A stretch of DNA of 64,000 nt from Ashinkailepas kermadecensis. Its lineage: Eukaryota; Arthropoda; Thecostraca; Neolepadidae. The notes beneath the pieces were generated by a model. The model made no database searches and was not told the DNA's origin. It saw only the letters and a program-made list of their open reading frames with translations. Positions 1 to 12,090 of this stretch are shown here, piece by piece. Positions within the stretch are counted from its first letter, which is position 1, and every line of letters begins with the position of its first letter. Position numbers and translations under genes: made by a program. The stretch lies in assembly GCA_034440615.1 (NCBI GenBank), contig JAOTOM010003844.1, positions 1 to 64,000 on the forward strand. Direction: 5' to 3'.

Positions 1-260
1 CATGCATTCCTGCACCCATCGCTGGCTACCCTCGCGCATTCCTTCGCCTCCGCATACATTCCCACATTCCTGCACCCATCGTTGGCTCCCCTCGCGTTTC
101 CTTCGCGTCTCCGTAAAATTCCCACATTCCTGCACCCATTGTTGGCTCCCCACGCGTTTCCTTCGCGTCTCCGTACATTTCCGCATCCTCACACCCATCG
201 TTGGCTTCCTACGCGTTTCCCTTCGCGTCTCCGTACATTCATCCATTCTGCACTCCTCTC
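1..260. repeat. 60-bp tandem repeat, about four copies
   Basis: A 60-bp unit recurs at about positions 9, 69, 129 and 187; its core is CCTGCACCCATCG followed by TGGCTCCC and TCGCGT. The array runs off the left edge. It lies just 3' of the minus-strand peroxidase stop codon, so it may be in that gene's 3' flank or UTR. Confidence 0.85.
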
Positions 261-324
261 TGGTGTCTCTTCGCATTCTTCTTCATTCATGCATTCTTCC
301 ACCAGTCGCACATCTAGACGCCAT

Positions 325-560
325 TCACCCCCCCTGCCCGCCGCCGCTCAGGTGTCGCTGCGCCAAGCCCAGGCCAACGGCGGGAATGTCGTCGCAGGGC
401 GTCAGCTTGTTGGTCTCCGACTGGGCGACGAAGGCGTCCGGCTGGACGACGGAGATGGTGTCGACGTTGTAGCAGAGACACGCGCCCAGCTGATGCGTCG
501 CAGCTGCTCCAGCTGCGCGGCGCCAACGCACGGCGTGCCCGCCATTTTCGGAGCCGATTT
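325..560 (-). CDS. Animal haem peroxidase, C-terminal exon (partial, with frame breaks)
   Basis: On the minus strand this stretch reads, in order, ENGGHAVRW, then AQLEQLRRIS, then LCYNVDTISVVQPDAF, then NKLTPCDDIP, then a stop at 325-327. That order is the conserved C-terminal end of animal haem peroxidases of the peroxinectin, chorion peroxidase and peroxidasin superfamily (secreted or membrane enzymes that use hydrogen peroxide). The catalytic histidines lie in upstream exons that I do not see. An acceptor AG precedes base 560. The three blocks are not in one frame: frame changes near 520 and near 485 compensate each other. Either two single-base assembly errors or real mutations explain this. 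The family call rests on remembered consensus, not on a search. Confidence 0.62.
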
Positions 561-599
561 CTGCCGAACTCTCCATCATACAAAGATACATCACGTACA

Positions 600-1690
600 G
601 ATACCTACTGATACATGCACATACATGCATACATTATATACGGACTGTCGCCAGCCCAAGGTGGATCCGAAGAGGATGTGAGGATCCGATGTGTGCATAG
701 TGCCCCTGCTCGTTATTTCGAGCTATGCCACCTTTCTTTATCCCAAGTATTCCCTTTCACCGCTAATCCTGCCCGTCAATGGCTGGGTAACTGCTCCGTG
801 TCTCTGCTAAGGCCACCACAGTATTTCTATGCATAATCTAATATATTTATATTTATATACACCGCATCACATTACGCCCACGCACTGCTTACATACACAC
901 TACTCGCAATCTCCCACCTCTCCATTCTTGCACGCGACATACTTCTTCCTCATGCATACCTACATACTCTGACCTTCTATACTAGGCATGCGACGTAGGC
1001 GCCACCGGCCGTGTCACACATCCGCACACATCATAAAGTCTAATTGCCCCCCATTTAATACGTGTCGCTCCATTCAACAGTGAATTAGGTTGAGGGGAAG
1101 TAGCTGTGATTGGAAATATGCCGGTTTGGAAGACTGAAGTCATGGCAGACCGATGACACTGACATGTTTGTTGCTCGGCGGGACTCTTCGGTCGTCTCGA
1201 CGCTGTCTGAGCTCCGGCCGTGCGTGAGGGACTGCCAGAGTGAGTGTCCCCGAGCGAGAGCGAGATAGAGCGAGAGGGTCCCAGAGCGAGCGTTTTCTCT
1301 GTGCCTTCCAGTTTTCTTCGATTTGACCCGTCTCCTCCACTCTTTTGGCCACTCCCAGGGCTCCGGATTGTGCTGTTTTTCTTGATTCGTGGGAGTGCAT
1401 TTTTGAATTCCCTTTAGGCCGTGTATGTTGTGAAATCGCCTATGGCCGTCAGGACGGTCTGCCGTGGTCTATGACTTTCACCGGGCCAACGACCTCACAC
1501 CTAGATGGGGACCCAACCTTCTGTTTTGGCCCAGATGCGAGGCTGATCGTGTTTTTTTCATGCCGCCTTTGAACGCGACACGTACTGCGGGTCGGGTTCG
1601 GCGGTGTTTCAATTGCATATGAGGGGAGGGAGAAGGTGGCCGGGATCTGGTCGGACGTCTTGTTCCCTGGTCGGATGGGAAAATATATGT
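600..1690. other. Intergenic, no gene recognised
   Basis: Mixed-composition DNA with short open frames on both strands, none with a recognisable domain or convincing splice context. The upstream exons expected for the minus-strand peroxidase were not found here. Confidence 0.5.
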
Positions 1691-1702
1691 AAGCTTCTAC
1701 TT

Positions 1703-1729
1703 GTCCAAGTCCAAGTCCAAGTCCAAGTC
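1703..1729. repeat. (TCCAAG)n hexanucleotide run
   Basis: Four to five perfect copies of TCCAAG directly abut the start of the 104-bp satellite. Confidence 0.9.
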
Positions 1730-2992
1730 CGATAGACGGCCGCCGGTCGCTGCCGCTCCCGGCTGCCGTCTATCGCTCGCTGGCCAGCGCCCGAGCACCC
1801 CGGGCACCCGGCACCCGGCCGGTCTGGCGCTCGCCGATAGACGGCCGCCGGTCGCTGCCGCTCCCGGCTGCCGTCTATCGCTCGCTGGCCGCGCCCGAGC
1901 ACCCCGGGCACCCGGCACCCGGGCCGTCGGGCGCTCGCCGATAGACGGCCGCCGGTCGCTGCCGCTCCCGGCTGCCGTCTATCGCTCGCTGGCCGCGCCT
2001 GAGCACCCCGGGCACCCGGCACCCGGGCCGTCGGGCGCTCGCCGATAGACGGCCGCCGGTCGCTGTCGCTCCCGGCTGCCGTCTATCGCTCGCTGGCCGC
2101 GCCCGAGCACCCCGGGCACCCGGCACCCGGGCCGTCGGGCGCTCGCCGATAGACGGCCGCCGGTCGCTGCCGCTCCCGGCTGCCGTCTATCGCTCGCTGG
2201 CCGCGCCCGAGCACCCCGGGCACCCGGCACCCGGGCCGTCGGGCGCTCGCCGATAGACGGCCGCCGGTCGCTGCCGCTCCCGGCTGCCGTCTATCGCTCG
2301 CTGGCCGCGCCCGAGCACCCGGGCACCCGGCACCCGGGCCGTCTGGCGCTCGCCGATAGACGGCCGCCGGTCGCTGCCGCTCCCGGCTGCCGTCTATCGC
2401 TCGCTGGCCGCGCCCGAGCACCCCCGGGCACCCGGCACCCGGGCCGTCGGGCGCTCGCCGATAGACGGCCGCCGGTCGCTGCCGCTCCCGGCTGCCGTCT
2501 ATCGCTCGCTGGCCGCGCCCGAGCACCCCGGGCACCCGGCACCCGGGCCGTCGGGCGCTCGCCGATAGACGGCCGCCGGTCGCTGCCGCTCCCGGCTGCC
2601 GTCTATCGCTCGCTGGCCGCCCGAGCACCCCGGGCACCCGGCACCCAGGCCGTCGGGCGCTCGCCGATAGACGGCCGCCGGTCGCTGCCGCTCCCGGCTG
2701 CCGTCTATCGCTCGCTGGCGCGCCCGAGCACCCCGGGCACCCGGCACCCGGGCCGTCGGGCGCTCGCCGATAGACGGCCGCCGGTCGCTGCCGCTCCCGG
2801 CTGCCGTCTATCGCTCGCTGGACCGCGCCCGAGCACCCCGGGCACCCGGCACCCGCGGCCGTCGGGCGCTCGCCGATAGACGGCCGCCGGTCGCTGCCGC
2901 TCCCGGCGGCCGTCTGTCGCTCGCTGGCCGCGCCCGAGCACCCCGGCACCCGAGCACCCGGGCCGTCGGGCGCTCGCCGATAGAGGGCGCCG
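1729..2992. repeat. 104-bp GC-rich satellite, about 12 copies
   Basis: The unit starts with GATAGACGGCCGCCGG and is repeated at a 104-bp spacing (for example 1940, 2044, 2148), with a few 1-3 bp indels. Each unit holds the dyad CGATAGACGGC and GCCGTCTATCG about 40 bp apart, so each can fold as a hairpin. Open frames on both strands through the array are by-products of the repeat and are not genes. Confidence 0.93.
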
Positions 2993-3815
2993 GTCTGTAT
3001 ATAGACGGCGTCGCGCGTAGACGGCAGTCGGGATCGAGCGATAGACGGCGCTGGGGGCTGTTTGTCCGTCTGTATATAGACGGCGTCGGGAGCGAGCGAT
3101 AGACCGGCGTGGGGGCTGTTTGTCTCGCCGTGTATAGACGGCGTCGGGAGCGAGCGATAGACGGCAGTCGGGATCGAGCGATAGACGGCGTCGGGGGCTG
3201 TCTGTTGTGTGTCTAAAGGCGGCGTTGCGAGGCGAGCGATAGACGGCGTCGGGAGCTGTCTGTCTGTCTAAAGGCGGCGTCGGGAGCGAGCGATAGACGG
3301 CGTCCTGTCGTCTGTCTCGTCAGGAGCGAGCGATGGACGGCGTTGGGAGCTGTCTGTCTGTCTGTCTATAGACGGCGTCGGGAGCGAGCGATAGACGGGG
3401 TCGGGAGCGAGCGATAGACGGCGTCGGGAGCTGTCTGTCTGTCTGTCTATAGACGGCGTCGGGAGCGAGCGATAGACGGCGTCGGGAGCTGTCTGTCTGT
3501 CTGTCTATGGAAGGCGGCGTCGGTCTATAGACGGCGTCGGGGAGCGAGTGATAGACGGCGTCGGGAGCTGTCTGTCTGTCTGTCTATAGACGGCAGTCGG
3601 TAGCGAGCGATAGACGGCGTTGGGAGCGAGAGATTGACGGCGCCGGGAGCGAGCGATAGACAGCGTCGGGAGCAAGCGATAGACGGCGTCGGGAGCTGTC
3701 TGTCTGTCTGTCTATAGAGGGCGTCGGGAGCGAGCGATAGACGGCGTCGGGAGCGAGCGATAGACGGCGTCGGGAGCTGTCTGTCTGTCTGTCTATAGAC
3801 GGCGTCGGGAGCAAG
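2993..3815. repeat. Degenerate array related to the 104-bp satellite
   Basis: Alternating blocks of GGGAGCGAGCGATAGACGGCGTC and GAGCTGTCTGTCTGTCTGTCTAT. It keeps the AGCGATAGACGG core of the neighbouring satellite but has a different spacer, a TCTG microsatellite. It looks like a second-generation array built from the satellite's hairpin arm. Confidence 0.85.
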
Positions 3816-6800
3816 CCTCTTGATCAAGCCTCTTGATTTTCTTACCTCATGTTTTTTTGCGTTTGGTGGTGCATTTGATCTCCCTATTGGATTCTTTGTC
3901 CATGGCTGCTGTGCGTTGTCAGCCATTTGTCATACTTTGCAGTCTTGATGTTTAGTAACATTCCTTGGTTTGCCTCGAGCAATTCCAATTTGGAACTGGT
4001 GTTTGTATGATGATGGAAAGTTATTGATGATCTATAGGTGATTGTAGAATCTGGATATTTAATCCTGCTACCATATTACCACATCTTTCCACTCAGAAAC
4101 CTTAAAAAGAATGCTAATGATCTCTGAACCTCTCAAATGCAGTGCCACAGCACTGATTGAGACACTGTTTTTACTGGTGCTTCACAACCCACAAACCCAG
4201 TCAGGAGCACAGTGTGAAAATCTCAATTGCAGCTTATTGTAGTACATCATGTCTTAATTGTCGTGGAGTGGGGTGTCATATGCCTGATCTGTGCTAAATG
4301 GGCGAGCATTCCCATCTCAATGGGGATATGTGTGATATTTGTCTGATTGCTTTGTGATTGAGTGGCACCCTAAGTGGTTTGATTATGTGATGGTGTTTCA
4401 TGACAGATGTTGGCAGCTGGAGGTATGCTCATTTTGATGGTGATATGGAATGTGTTGCCAGCAGGCACATGGGAAGCTCCCCTCCATTGGCCAGCCATGC
4501 TGGTCTACCTGGCTGTGATATGGGGCCAGCCTTGTCATGACCTTGACTGGGGCTAGGTCCAGAGTTGGGATTCTGTGTGCACCAAATGCACACCTGTCAG
4601 AACAATTCAGAGTGTCTGGTCTGCCAGCCCAAATACAATGACCTGTATCCATTTGCAGAATGTGGAGAATATTTGGCAACAAGGTCTAATCATATTTTGT
4701 GCTTTCAGCATCTGCTGCATGGGCCCGCAAGTGGTGCCAACTGGTTGGCCGAGATTAGCTGCTGCCCGACAACCACCTCTCCGACCGCAGTGGGACAGCA
4801 GGTGGTGGTGGGACAGCGGTGTCATTTTGTGCACAACTGAAGAGAGGGCTCACAAAGATTAATTATAGGCTGTGACAGGCCACTTCACGACAAAAGTATA
4901 CTGGCATGTCGTTGGCGTGCGCTATTATAACACTTGATGTTCTTAATGTGCTGCGACTGCCTCGACACAGGCCTAGCACATGTTCGAAGCACGTCGTTTC
5001 AGCTGCAGGGTCAATGATGGCCTTGTGTTGCACACATTTGATGGTTTTGTGTATAGGTGTCTTTCCTGGAAAGCATTGAAGCTGGCGTGAAGGTGGTAAG
5101 AGTCGTCCGATTTTCCCTTCTCTGAGATTATTGCAAGTTGGTGCAAATAAGCACTCGTAAGAACCAAATGAATATTGTATCCAGATAGCTGTTGGGAGAC
5201 TTTTCGACCAATTCGCAGCTTGATCCCAGGGTTTATGCAACAGAGGAGGGCGAGGCCTCTCACCGAACATTTGATTACTTGATTTGATTTGATTCTTCGC
5301 TTAGTATTATTGTCTGCCGTGGAATCGTCGATCCAGAACAGGGATGAGGGCAGTGAAGGATATGCACGAACAGCTTAAGGCATTTCTGTCCAGGGGACAC
5401 CTTTCGCTAAACATTCCGACGGCGGGATGGCGTGATGGTGGCGTTTGGCCGATTGGAGTTGGTACGGATGAACCTTCGCGATGCGGCACTTTTCTCGGTT
5501 ATATGAAAATTTTCGTTCACCGATCTGGACCGGGCACGGGATCACACAGTGCACGCCCGCCTCTGGATCCGCCAGTGAAATATGCGTGTGCACTGATGTG
5601 TTCTGTTTGCGTCTGTTACCTTTTGTGTCTGTAAATGCTTGTAACTTGTGGAATACATTTGGTGAAGAGGAGTGCATTTTTTTTCTGCGTCTGCTACACT
5701 GGTTGCATTTGGCTGGAGGCCGAGCGACGTTCTCCTCTTTAGGAAAATTGAATTTCCCTCTTCTCGTCGTCCCGAGGTAAACAAGGCGTTTTGCGAGAAT
5801 GAGCGATGGAAGCATATCACAATCAACTGATAAAAATATGTGTTAAATCTGGCGTTGAAAGACTTGCCTGTGCTACCCGAGGAAATGTCTGTTAGTGTGG
5901 TGAGGTGAGCTGGAATACACTCTCAATTTTCAACTTTAACACTCGGGAGTCATCAGCATTGCGAGGGTCATAATTCAACGGATACAATCTTCTCCAAATG
6001 TATGCAAGACAAAACACCTGGAGGTTGTAGCACCATCTGCATGAGATATACAAGGTGGCACTGCAATTATCAGCTTAGTGAATTGACAATACGTGGTGGC
6101 AGGAGTGAAGCTTTATATGACATTGTGAGGGCACTTGCATGACCCCCCCCCCATGTGGCCTTTGCACCTCTAAATAATATAAACTTATAACATGAGATAC
6201 TAGTGGTATAATGCCCCCAATCCACTTGTGCCCGCTTATTGCTTTCATGTGTTGCGCCCTCCCCCTCGACGAAATTATGTTCCGATGACTAGGCCTATGG
6301 GTGGCAACATTTATTTTTGCAACAGTCGCAATGTACAATGATGGAACATGTACGAATCAAGTATCGGCACTCGTACCCTTCTGATCAGGCTTCTGGTGCA
6401 TATTAAATTAATTTGCATCGCCATGAAGGTTCTCTTCTACCATTGCTGAGTTCTGCCTAACTTCTTCCATATAATTGTTCATCTGTGTTCCATTTCGAAG
6501 TTCTATTTTTCAACGTTTTTCATTCGTTTCTACCCACTTGTATGACAACGGGGCACATCTCCATCGAATTGCATCAAGCTACCTAACAGATCCAGCGGGG
6601 CCCTAGGGGACGGCCACCCTCCTCCCTCCCCTTGGGAACCCGATGAAGGTCTCCGACATAGATGGTTGCTTGTTCAGGTAGTAAAGGCTCTAAACAAAGA
6701 AACATAATAATGCATTATTTCCTTTTTATTTCCCATGCATTATTCCCCCTTCGGCAAAGGCACGATCTTTCCGTGAAGGTTGAATGCTCCTTCACCCCCT

Positions 6801-8060
6801 CCATCCTCGACACATTTTTCAGCCGGAGACACTTCTCCGAATAGAGAACGTCCTCGGCATGTGGGAAGCTCGATTGCACCCATCCCTCCCCTCAGAGGCG
6901 TAGGAACGTCTCAAAAAGTGGAGGGGGGGGGGGGGGAATCCATTTTGAAGTTCATTCTTTCCATGCATTGCCATAACATTAATGTTAAACTTTCATAGAA
7001 AGTGGAGGGTCATGGCCCCTTGCCCCCTGTTCCTACACCCATTCCTCCCATTTCCCACACTCAACGAACTTTTACCCGAAGGTGCTTCTTCGGATGGAAA
7101 AGGCGCCCCCTAAAAAATAAGCCCGCACCCCCGTAACGAAATCCAGATCCGTCAGTGAAACATACCACCATGTGTGCCTACCATGCCCCTGTCGGTTCCC
7201 TATATTGGTTCAGATAATGTCGGACCTGAAGTATTTTATAGTAAGCATAGATGGGGCTAGCGCAACGCTGACAGAGCGTTCGACACTTCCCTCAGGACCC
7301 ACAAAACATGAATATTCGTTAATTTATTGATATATTGAAAAACAGGATTATAATTATCTAGTATGAGAATCTAAAATTTACCCATCTAGTATGAGAATTC
7401 GGTCGTCATAATTCATATCAGGCAGGTATTGTTCTTATTTATTTCCTGGAACGAAAACTCTATCCATATGGCTAAGGCTCACGAAATGGTCACCAGTAGG
7501 GTTGGAAAATTCCAAAAAGGAAAAATTCAGCTGGAGCTTATTTTAGGCTTGTTTCGTGCAGTTTAGTTGTTGGTAGTTCATGCACAAAAAACGGTGTGAT
7601 CTAATCTATTTTAGTTTTTGCATGGCAGGCCTTCGAATTAACCTTATTCGTTGCTGGCTGTCCGCTGGTATACGGTAAGTTGCTGGGCAGAGGGGAGGGG
7701 CAGAATCTGCCCCTATACGATCTCGGCATCCACTTGCCCTAGAGACTCCAGAGTGGGCTCAAACGAACCGTCGTGGTCTAAACTACACGATGGATGCCCC
7801 AAAAAGCGAAAAATTTGGCAGGGGCGCAGTCAGGGAACGGAAAATGGGGAAAGTCGGTGTTTACGGCTCTGGGGCATTTGGCCCCTATAACTCCGATTCT
7901 TTTGGTGCAAATCAGCTGAATTGTAGATAACGAAGTTTCCGATGTTGCCAAGACAATATATGACACCTAAAAAATTTGACAATCCAAAATTTAAAAAAAT
8001 ATATTTTCTTTAAAAAAAATTGAAAACATTTTTTTTTTCGAAAAGAATATGGTCCAAAAC
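3816..8060. other. Intergenic, partly CpG-poor, no gene recognised
   Basis: 3840-4860 is CpG-depleted and T/A-rich. Around 4863-5815 overlapping open frames exist on both strands but none shows a domain I recognise. 6590-7150 has polypurine and polypyrimidine tracts and phrases such as AGAGGCGTAGGAACG that resemble transposon ends. A motif, GGATG(C/A)CCCAAAAAGCGAAAA-like, occurs near 7790 and again near 8122, suggesting a duplicated element. Confidence 0.45.
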
Positions 8061-8408
8061 ACCTGATGCATAATTTTCGAGTCAAAAATCGTATAAACAC
8101 CGGCGTAACACCAGCTACAGGATGGACACACCAAAAAGCGAAAATTTCACTTCACTCACTTTTCAATGTATTTCACTTTTCACATGTATTTAAGGCATCA
8201 TATAAAGTCGAACATGCCCGGTTCGGGCTGGCTCGTGGGCTGTGGGAGAGAGTCGCTGGGGTTAGAGGGGTCGGTAGCGCTGGCCCCAGCAGGTACGATA
8301 CCCTCGTTGGGGAGTGGTGCGACGGCGGGGGGTTGGGTCGGCAGGGTCGGCGAGGTCGGCCTCCTCCTCGGCCTGTGGCGCTGGCTCGGCAGTGGGGACT
8401 GGCTGCTG

Positions 8409-8780
8409 TTACTTGCATGCAGCGTGGGCAGTCCACCCTTCGCACTGCGGGTGGAAGGTCATCCCCGACCAGCAGCACACAAAGCAGGAGGTCTCCCTGG
8501 TGTACAGTTCGTCTCCTCGTGGGATAACCGAGTGCACTTTCATAGTGCCAGGGACAGGGAGCTTTCCCATCGCCTCCAGCTCCTCCGCAGCCCGCGTCAC
8601 CTCCTCCGGGGTGACGAGCAGGTACGTCACCGTTGACTCCTGCTTCCTGCCCCAGTTGAAGAAGTCTTTGGCCGACTTGATCAGCTCTTGGTTCTTCTTC
8701 ACCGCCAGGTCGGCCGAACGCTTGACGGTACCACCCACTCCATTTGCCGTGCCCACTCTCGAAATAACTCGAACTCGAAA
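8409..8780 (-). pseudogene. Transposon-associated ORF with GVGGTVKR and Cys-rich motifs
   Basis: A minus-strand open frame reads NGVGGTVKRSAD near its start, then a helical stretch ending FFNWGRKQ, then TYLLVTPEEV, then PGTMKVHSV, and ends in SCFVCC and HPQCEGW. This order of motifs is familiar from uncharacterised proteins found in many copies in animal genomes, probably encoded by or captured in transposons. A potential donor, CATGCAA/GTAACA, follows the Cys-rich part. No ATG, promoter or second exon is visible, so it may be a fragment. I do not know its function. Confidence 0.5.
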
Positions 8781-8959
8781 TAACATCACACGCCCCCCCT
8801 CAGTGGCAGAAGCAGGGGAAGGGGCGCGTGGGCCGGTCGCCCACACCCAAGATGGCGATTTTGGCAAAAAATTGGATTCAAGTGATGTGTTCGTAATCCA
8901 AGCATATTTTATTATAAAATTGTTTAAACGACGCCCTACATCGCAAGCTATTCAAATCC

Positions 8960-9240
8960 GATGAGTTTGTCAAGATCGGAGAATTTTGCCCCCCCAGACA
9001 ATTTCCCCCCACCCCAAAAAAAAACCAAGATGAGCTTCTGGATCCGCCCCTGCCCCCGCCCCCCCCGGGCCGTCGGTCGACAGTCGAGATCTGTACGGTG
9101 GCAGGCACTGAAAAGTACCGCTCCCAGCCCACCTCCCCCGGTAGCCGGTTGATCCACTACGTAAATTATGGGTTTCCCCCCCCCCTCCCCCAACCCCTAA
9201 CACCCCCGTCTGGCTACGGGACTACGGGATCTCCGATCGC
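8960..9240. other. Low-complexity, homopolymer-rich segment
   Basis: Runs of C and A alternate with a CTTCTGGATCCGCCCCTG phrase that looks like part of a dispersed repeat. I see no coding potential. Confidence 0.4.
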
Positions 9241-10094
9241 GGGAAGGTAAAACATACGCCCGCTATAACACCGGGCGTCTGGATCCCGCTGCAAGCTGTC
9301 AGAAATCTGACGTATAAATCTGACGTATATATCGCACGGCGCAGTCAAAGGCCTGTAGCTATAGTAATTCCTAATTTATGCTTGATCTGATTGATCATAT
9401 CGTATTCAAACCATGTCAGCTTTGGGGTATAATTATGGTTAACATGTATTTTATTTAGTTTCTGAGATATGCGTCTGACGTATAAATTTTCATTAACGGT
9501 GACGGTCATTTCTGTGTGAGGCTTTTGGGGCTGGAGCCTTTTAGGGTCCATTGATATCAAATTTCTTGATAGAAATGTGTAAAAATATAGTTTCGCTAAA
9601 TAATTAGTGTGTTATGGTCAGAAGGCACAATACATTTTCCCCATGTAATTCTAGATGTATATCTGACGTATAAACCTTGGTTCGATTGGACATCTTATTC
9701 GAAGGTACCAAAAAAACAGCGATGGTCGTATAATTGCATGTAATCCCTCATACGGAACCCACATGTGTCTATATGATTGTAAAAAGATACATTTCGCATA
9801 ACACTCATTAAAATAGGATCAAAGCAGCTTTATTCAAATGAATTCTGAAATTGGACATCGAAAAAAGGCAATTTTTGGGCATTTTTCAAACTTTGCCGTC
9901 AAATTACTCACATAAATAATGATCCCACATATACAAAAGTATAGTGTCCGAAATCCGTCTTGATGAGCTCTATCCATTTCTACAGGTTTCGAAATGTTTT
10001 GACCAAATGTGTAGATTTGCTGAGCAAAAGACACAAATTTATGTAAATGGTGACCATTTCGTGAGCCTTAGCCATATCCCGTCGGTCGTGACAG
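9241..10094. other. AT-rich intergenic DNA with a dispersed TCTGACGTATAAA motif
   Basis: TCTGACGTATA occurs near 9306, 9319, 9474 and 9664. No gene is recognised. Confidence 0.5.
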
Positions 10095-10096
10095 TA

Positions 10097-10866
10097 GTCG
10101 GTTTTACAGCGGCAATTTGCTCTCCCCGTCTAGTCGCTTTACATCCTTCCAAGTCATTCCTTGCTTCAACTAAACATTCCAGACATGAACTAAAAAAGCA
10201 CATCGAAGAACATTTATTATGAACAAGAATTGATTTCACTCAATTTTCAGAACTTTTTCATTGACAAAACTTGTTTCTTTGTGGTGAGAATAAAACGATT
10301 TTAGACTGATTGTTTTAGTATAATGTTCCTTAAACCATTTTATATTCCGAAACCTATATCCCAGTACGCGGCAGGCAACAAGTCAGTCGGTGCACGAGCG
10401 TCCTACTCGTGGGATGTGTTGTGATTATTTATTAGTTGTGCGGCGTGAGCATGTCGGCAGTATCAGGTATGGATTTATAAACTTAGTTGACATCGATTAA
10501 GTGTACTTTTGTTATCATTTTCTCTACCGTTGCTCAGGAAGGTGGCTTGTAACCGCATCCTTCGCTAATTTAACCACAGCGCCAATTTGTCATCTGGCAG
10601 TCATCCGTCCGCTGCCAGATACCGTAGAGCTGAGTGCAGTCTCGACGTAAATTAGAAAGCGTATTGCAATTTGCTGATATTCGTAAGTTTAATTCTACTT
10701 ATTTCAGCAGCGTCAATAGTAAAACCTATTTCGTTATCAAAACTGATGTGAGAATTATATTTACTCGTCGCTTTTAATTTATGCAGATTACTATGCCGGG
10801 TCTTCTCCCTCTATCTCGTTCCTGAGACCACGTGACCTGGGAGCAAAGTTCCGCTGTAAAACCGAC
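10097..10866 (+). mobile_element. 770-bp TIR element with TA target duplication, copy 1
   Basis: It starts GTCGGTTTTACAGCGG and ends CCGCTGTAAAACCGAC. The inverted repeats extend about 28 bp with a few mismatches, and TA flanks each side (10095-10096 and 10867-10868). TA duplications suggest a Tc1/mariner-type non-autonomous element. No transposase frame is visible. This copy keeps many CpGs, unlike its partner at 12.1-12.9 kb. Confidence 0.8.
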
Positions 10867-10869
10867 TAA

Positions 10870-12088
10870 TGGTAAACAAACATATTTTGTCTTGAGTGCG
10901 GCGAAACCGGTGACATTCACACAAATACCAAATTTGTTTCCCTGTCAGCGGTGACATTGTGATAAAGTAGTATTAAAGATCAAGACTAAAGTAGCAAGAA
11001 TGTCTTTGTAGAAAATTAGCACGAAAAAATGAAATAGCATATGAATAATAGCTTCCACAAGTTTTCCCTACAGCCTTTACTATTGCCACGATCGGCGGAG
11101 GTCGTCAAACGCTGATTGGTCAGCTCAAGTTTATAGAATTGATGATCCTCTCAAGCGTCTCCCTTTTTGGGAAGCGGAGCGTTCTACCTAGGTCGTATGC
11201 TTTCTTTACACGCAATGGTGTTCTATAGCCTTGATCCATATTGAAGGTATAGAGATGACAGGTTCATGCCATTCGCGCAGTTCGGTTGTATTCTACAGCA
11301 ATATATATATTATGATAATATCAGTTTAGCAAATATATATGTGTTGAACTGTCAAAATAATACAACAAAAACATATCATTACAGGCCGTTACGCGAATCG
11401 TCATTTCATTTTGACACACATTTCCACCACTAGGCAGCACAGCTAAGGCATATTTAGTAAGTGCTTGCGAAAACGTCGGCGAGACTGACCGAAACGTCAT
11501 ACATAGTGAGCGCACTAGCGCCCTCAGCGGGGAATGCGCGTGTTTTATCCAGTTTGTAGTACGACTCAAGATTACCCTCCGTACGTACCTACCTAGGTGA
11601 GAACATAACCTGCCTGAGACAACAGTTACCCTAAATACTCATGCTCCCAGTCGGGCTGGCGATTGGTGTGGCAACTTGTTAATTATCGAGTTGAGACGGT
11701 TTTTTTCCAGAGCACATGCAAGCATTTTTCCAGACCTACCTCCCAGGTCCCAGGTTCCCGTCATTTTATATGATTCATAATTCAGTGTAAAACTGAAAAT
11801 ATAGCCAATTGAAACTAATATGAAATACCATAAAAATTGTGGGTGAAGAATGCCCTCCCATTGGCCAAAATATCAAGTGCACCTTTTTCAGAATTACATG
11901 GGCAGAGCATAGTTGCTTAATTGGTTATGTATGTATATGCAATTGGACAATCAAGCTTGAATCTGCATCATTTGCTGTGTCAATGCTAAGTGATGTGATT
12001 TTGCATGTTGAATATCTTGCATGCAATATCCCAAATAAATGGTAAAAGCAAAAGCTGTTAGATAAACTTCAGGTATTCCAGGCCATAA
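10870..12088. other. Intergenic between two inverted TIR copies; short Penelope-type end
   Basis: GGTCGTATGCTTTCTTTACACGCAA at about 11190-11214 matches the 3' end of the Penelope-like element at 37043-37060, so this is probably another Penelope terminal fragment. Nothing else is recognised. Confidence 0.55.
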
Positions 12089-12090
12089 TA

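Noticed and set aside
1140..1400. 86-codon minus-strand open frame
   Set aside because: No domain, no homology recognised, and no splice context.
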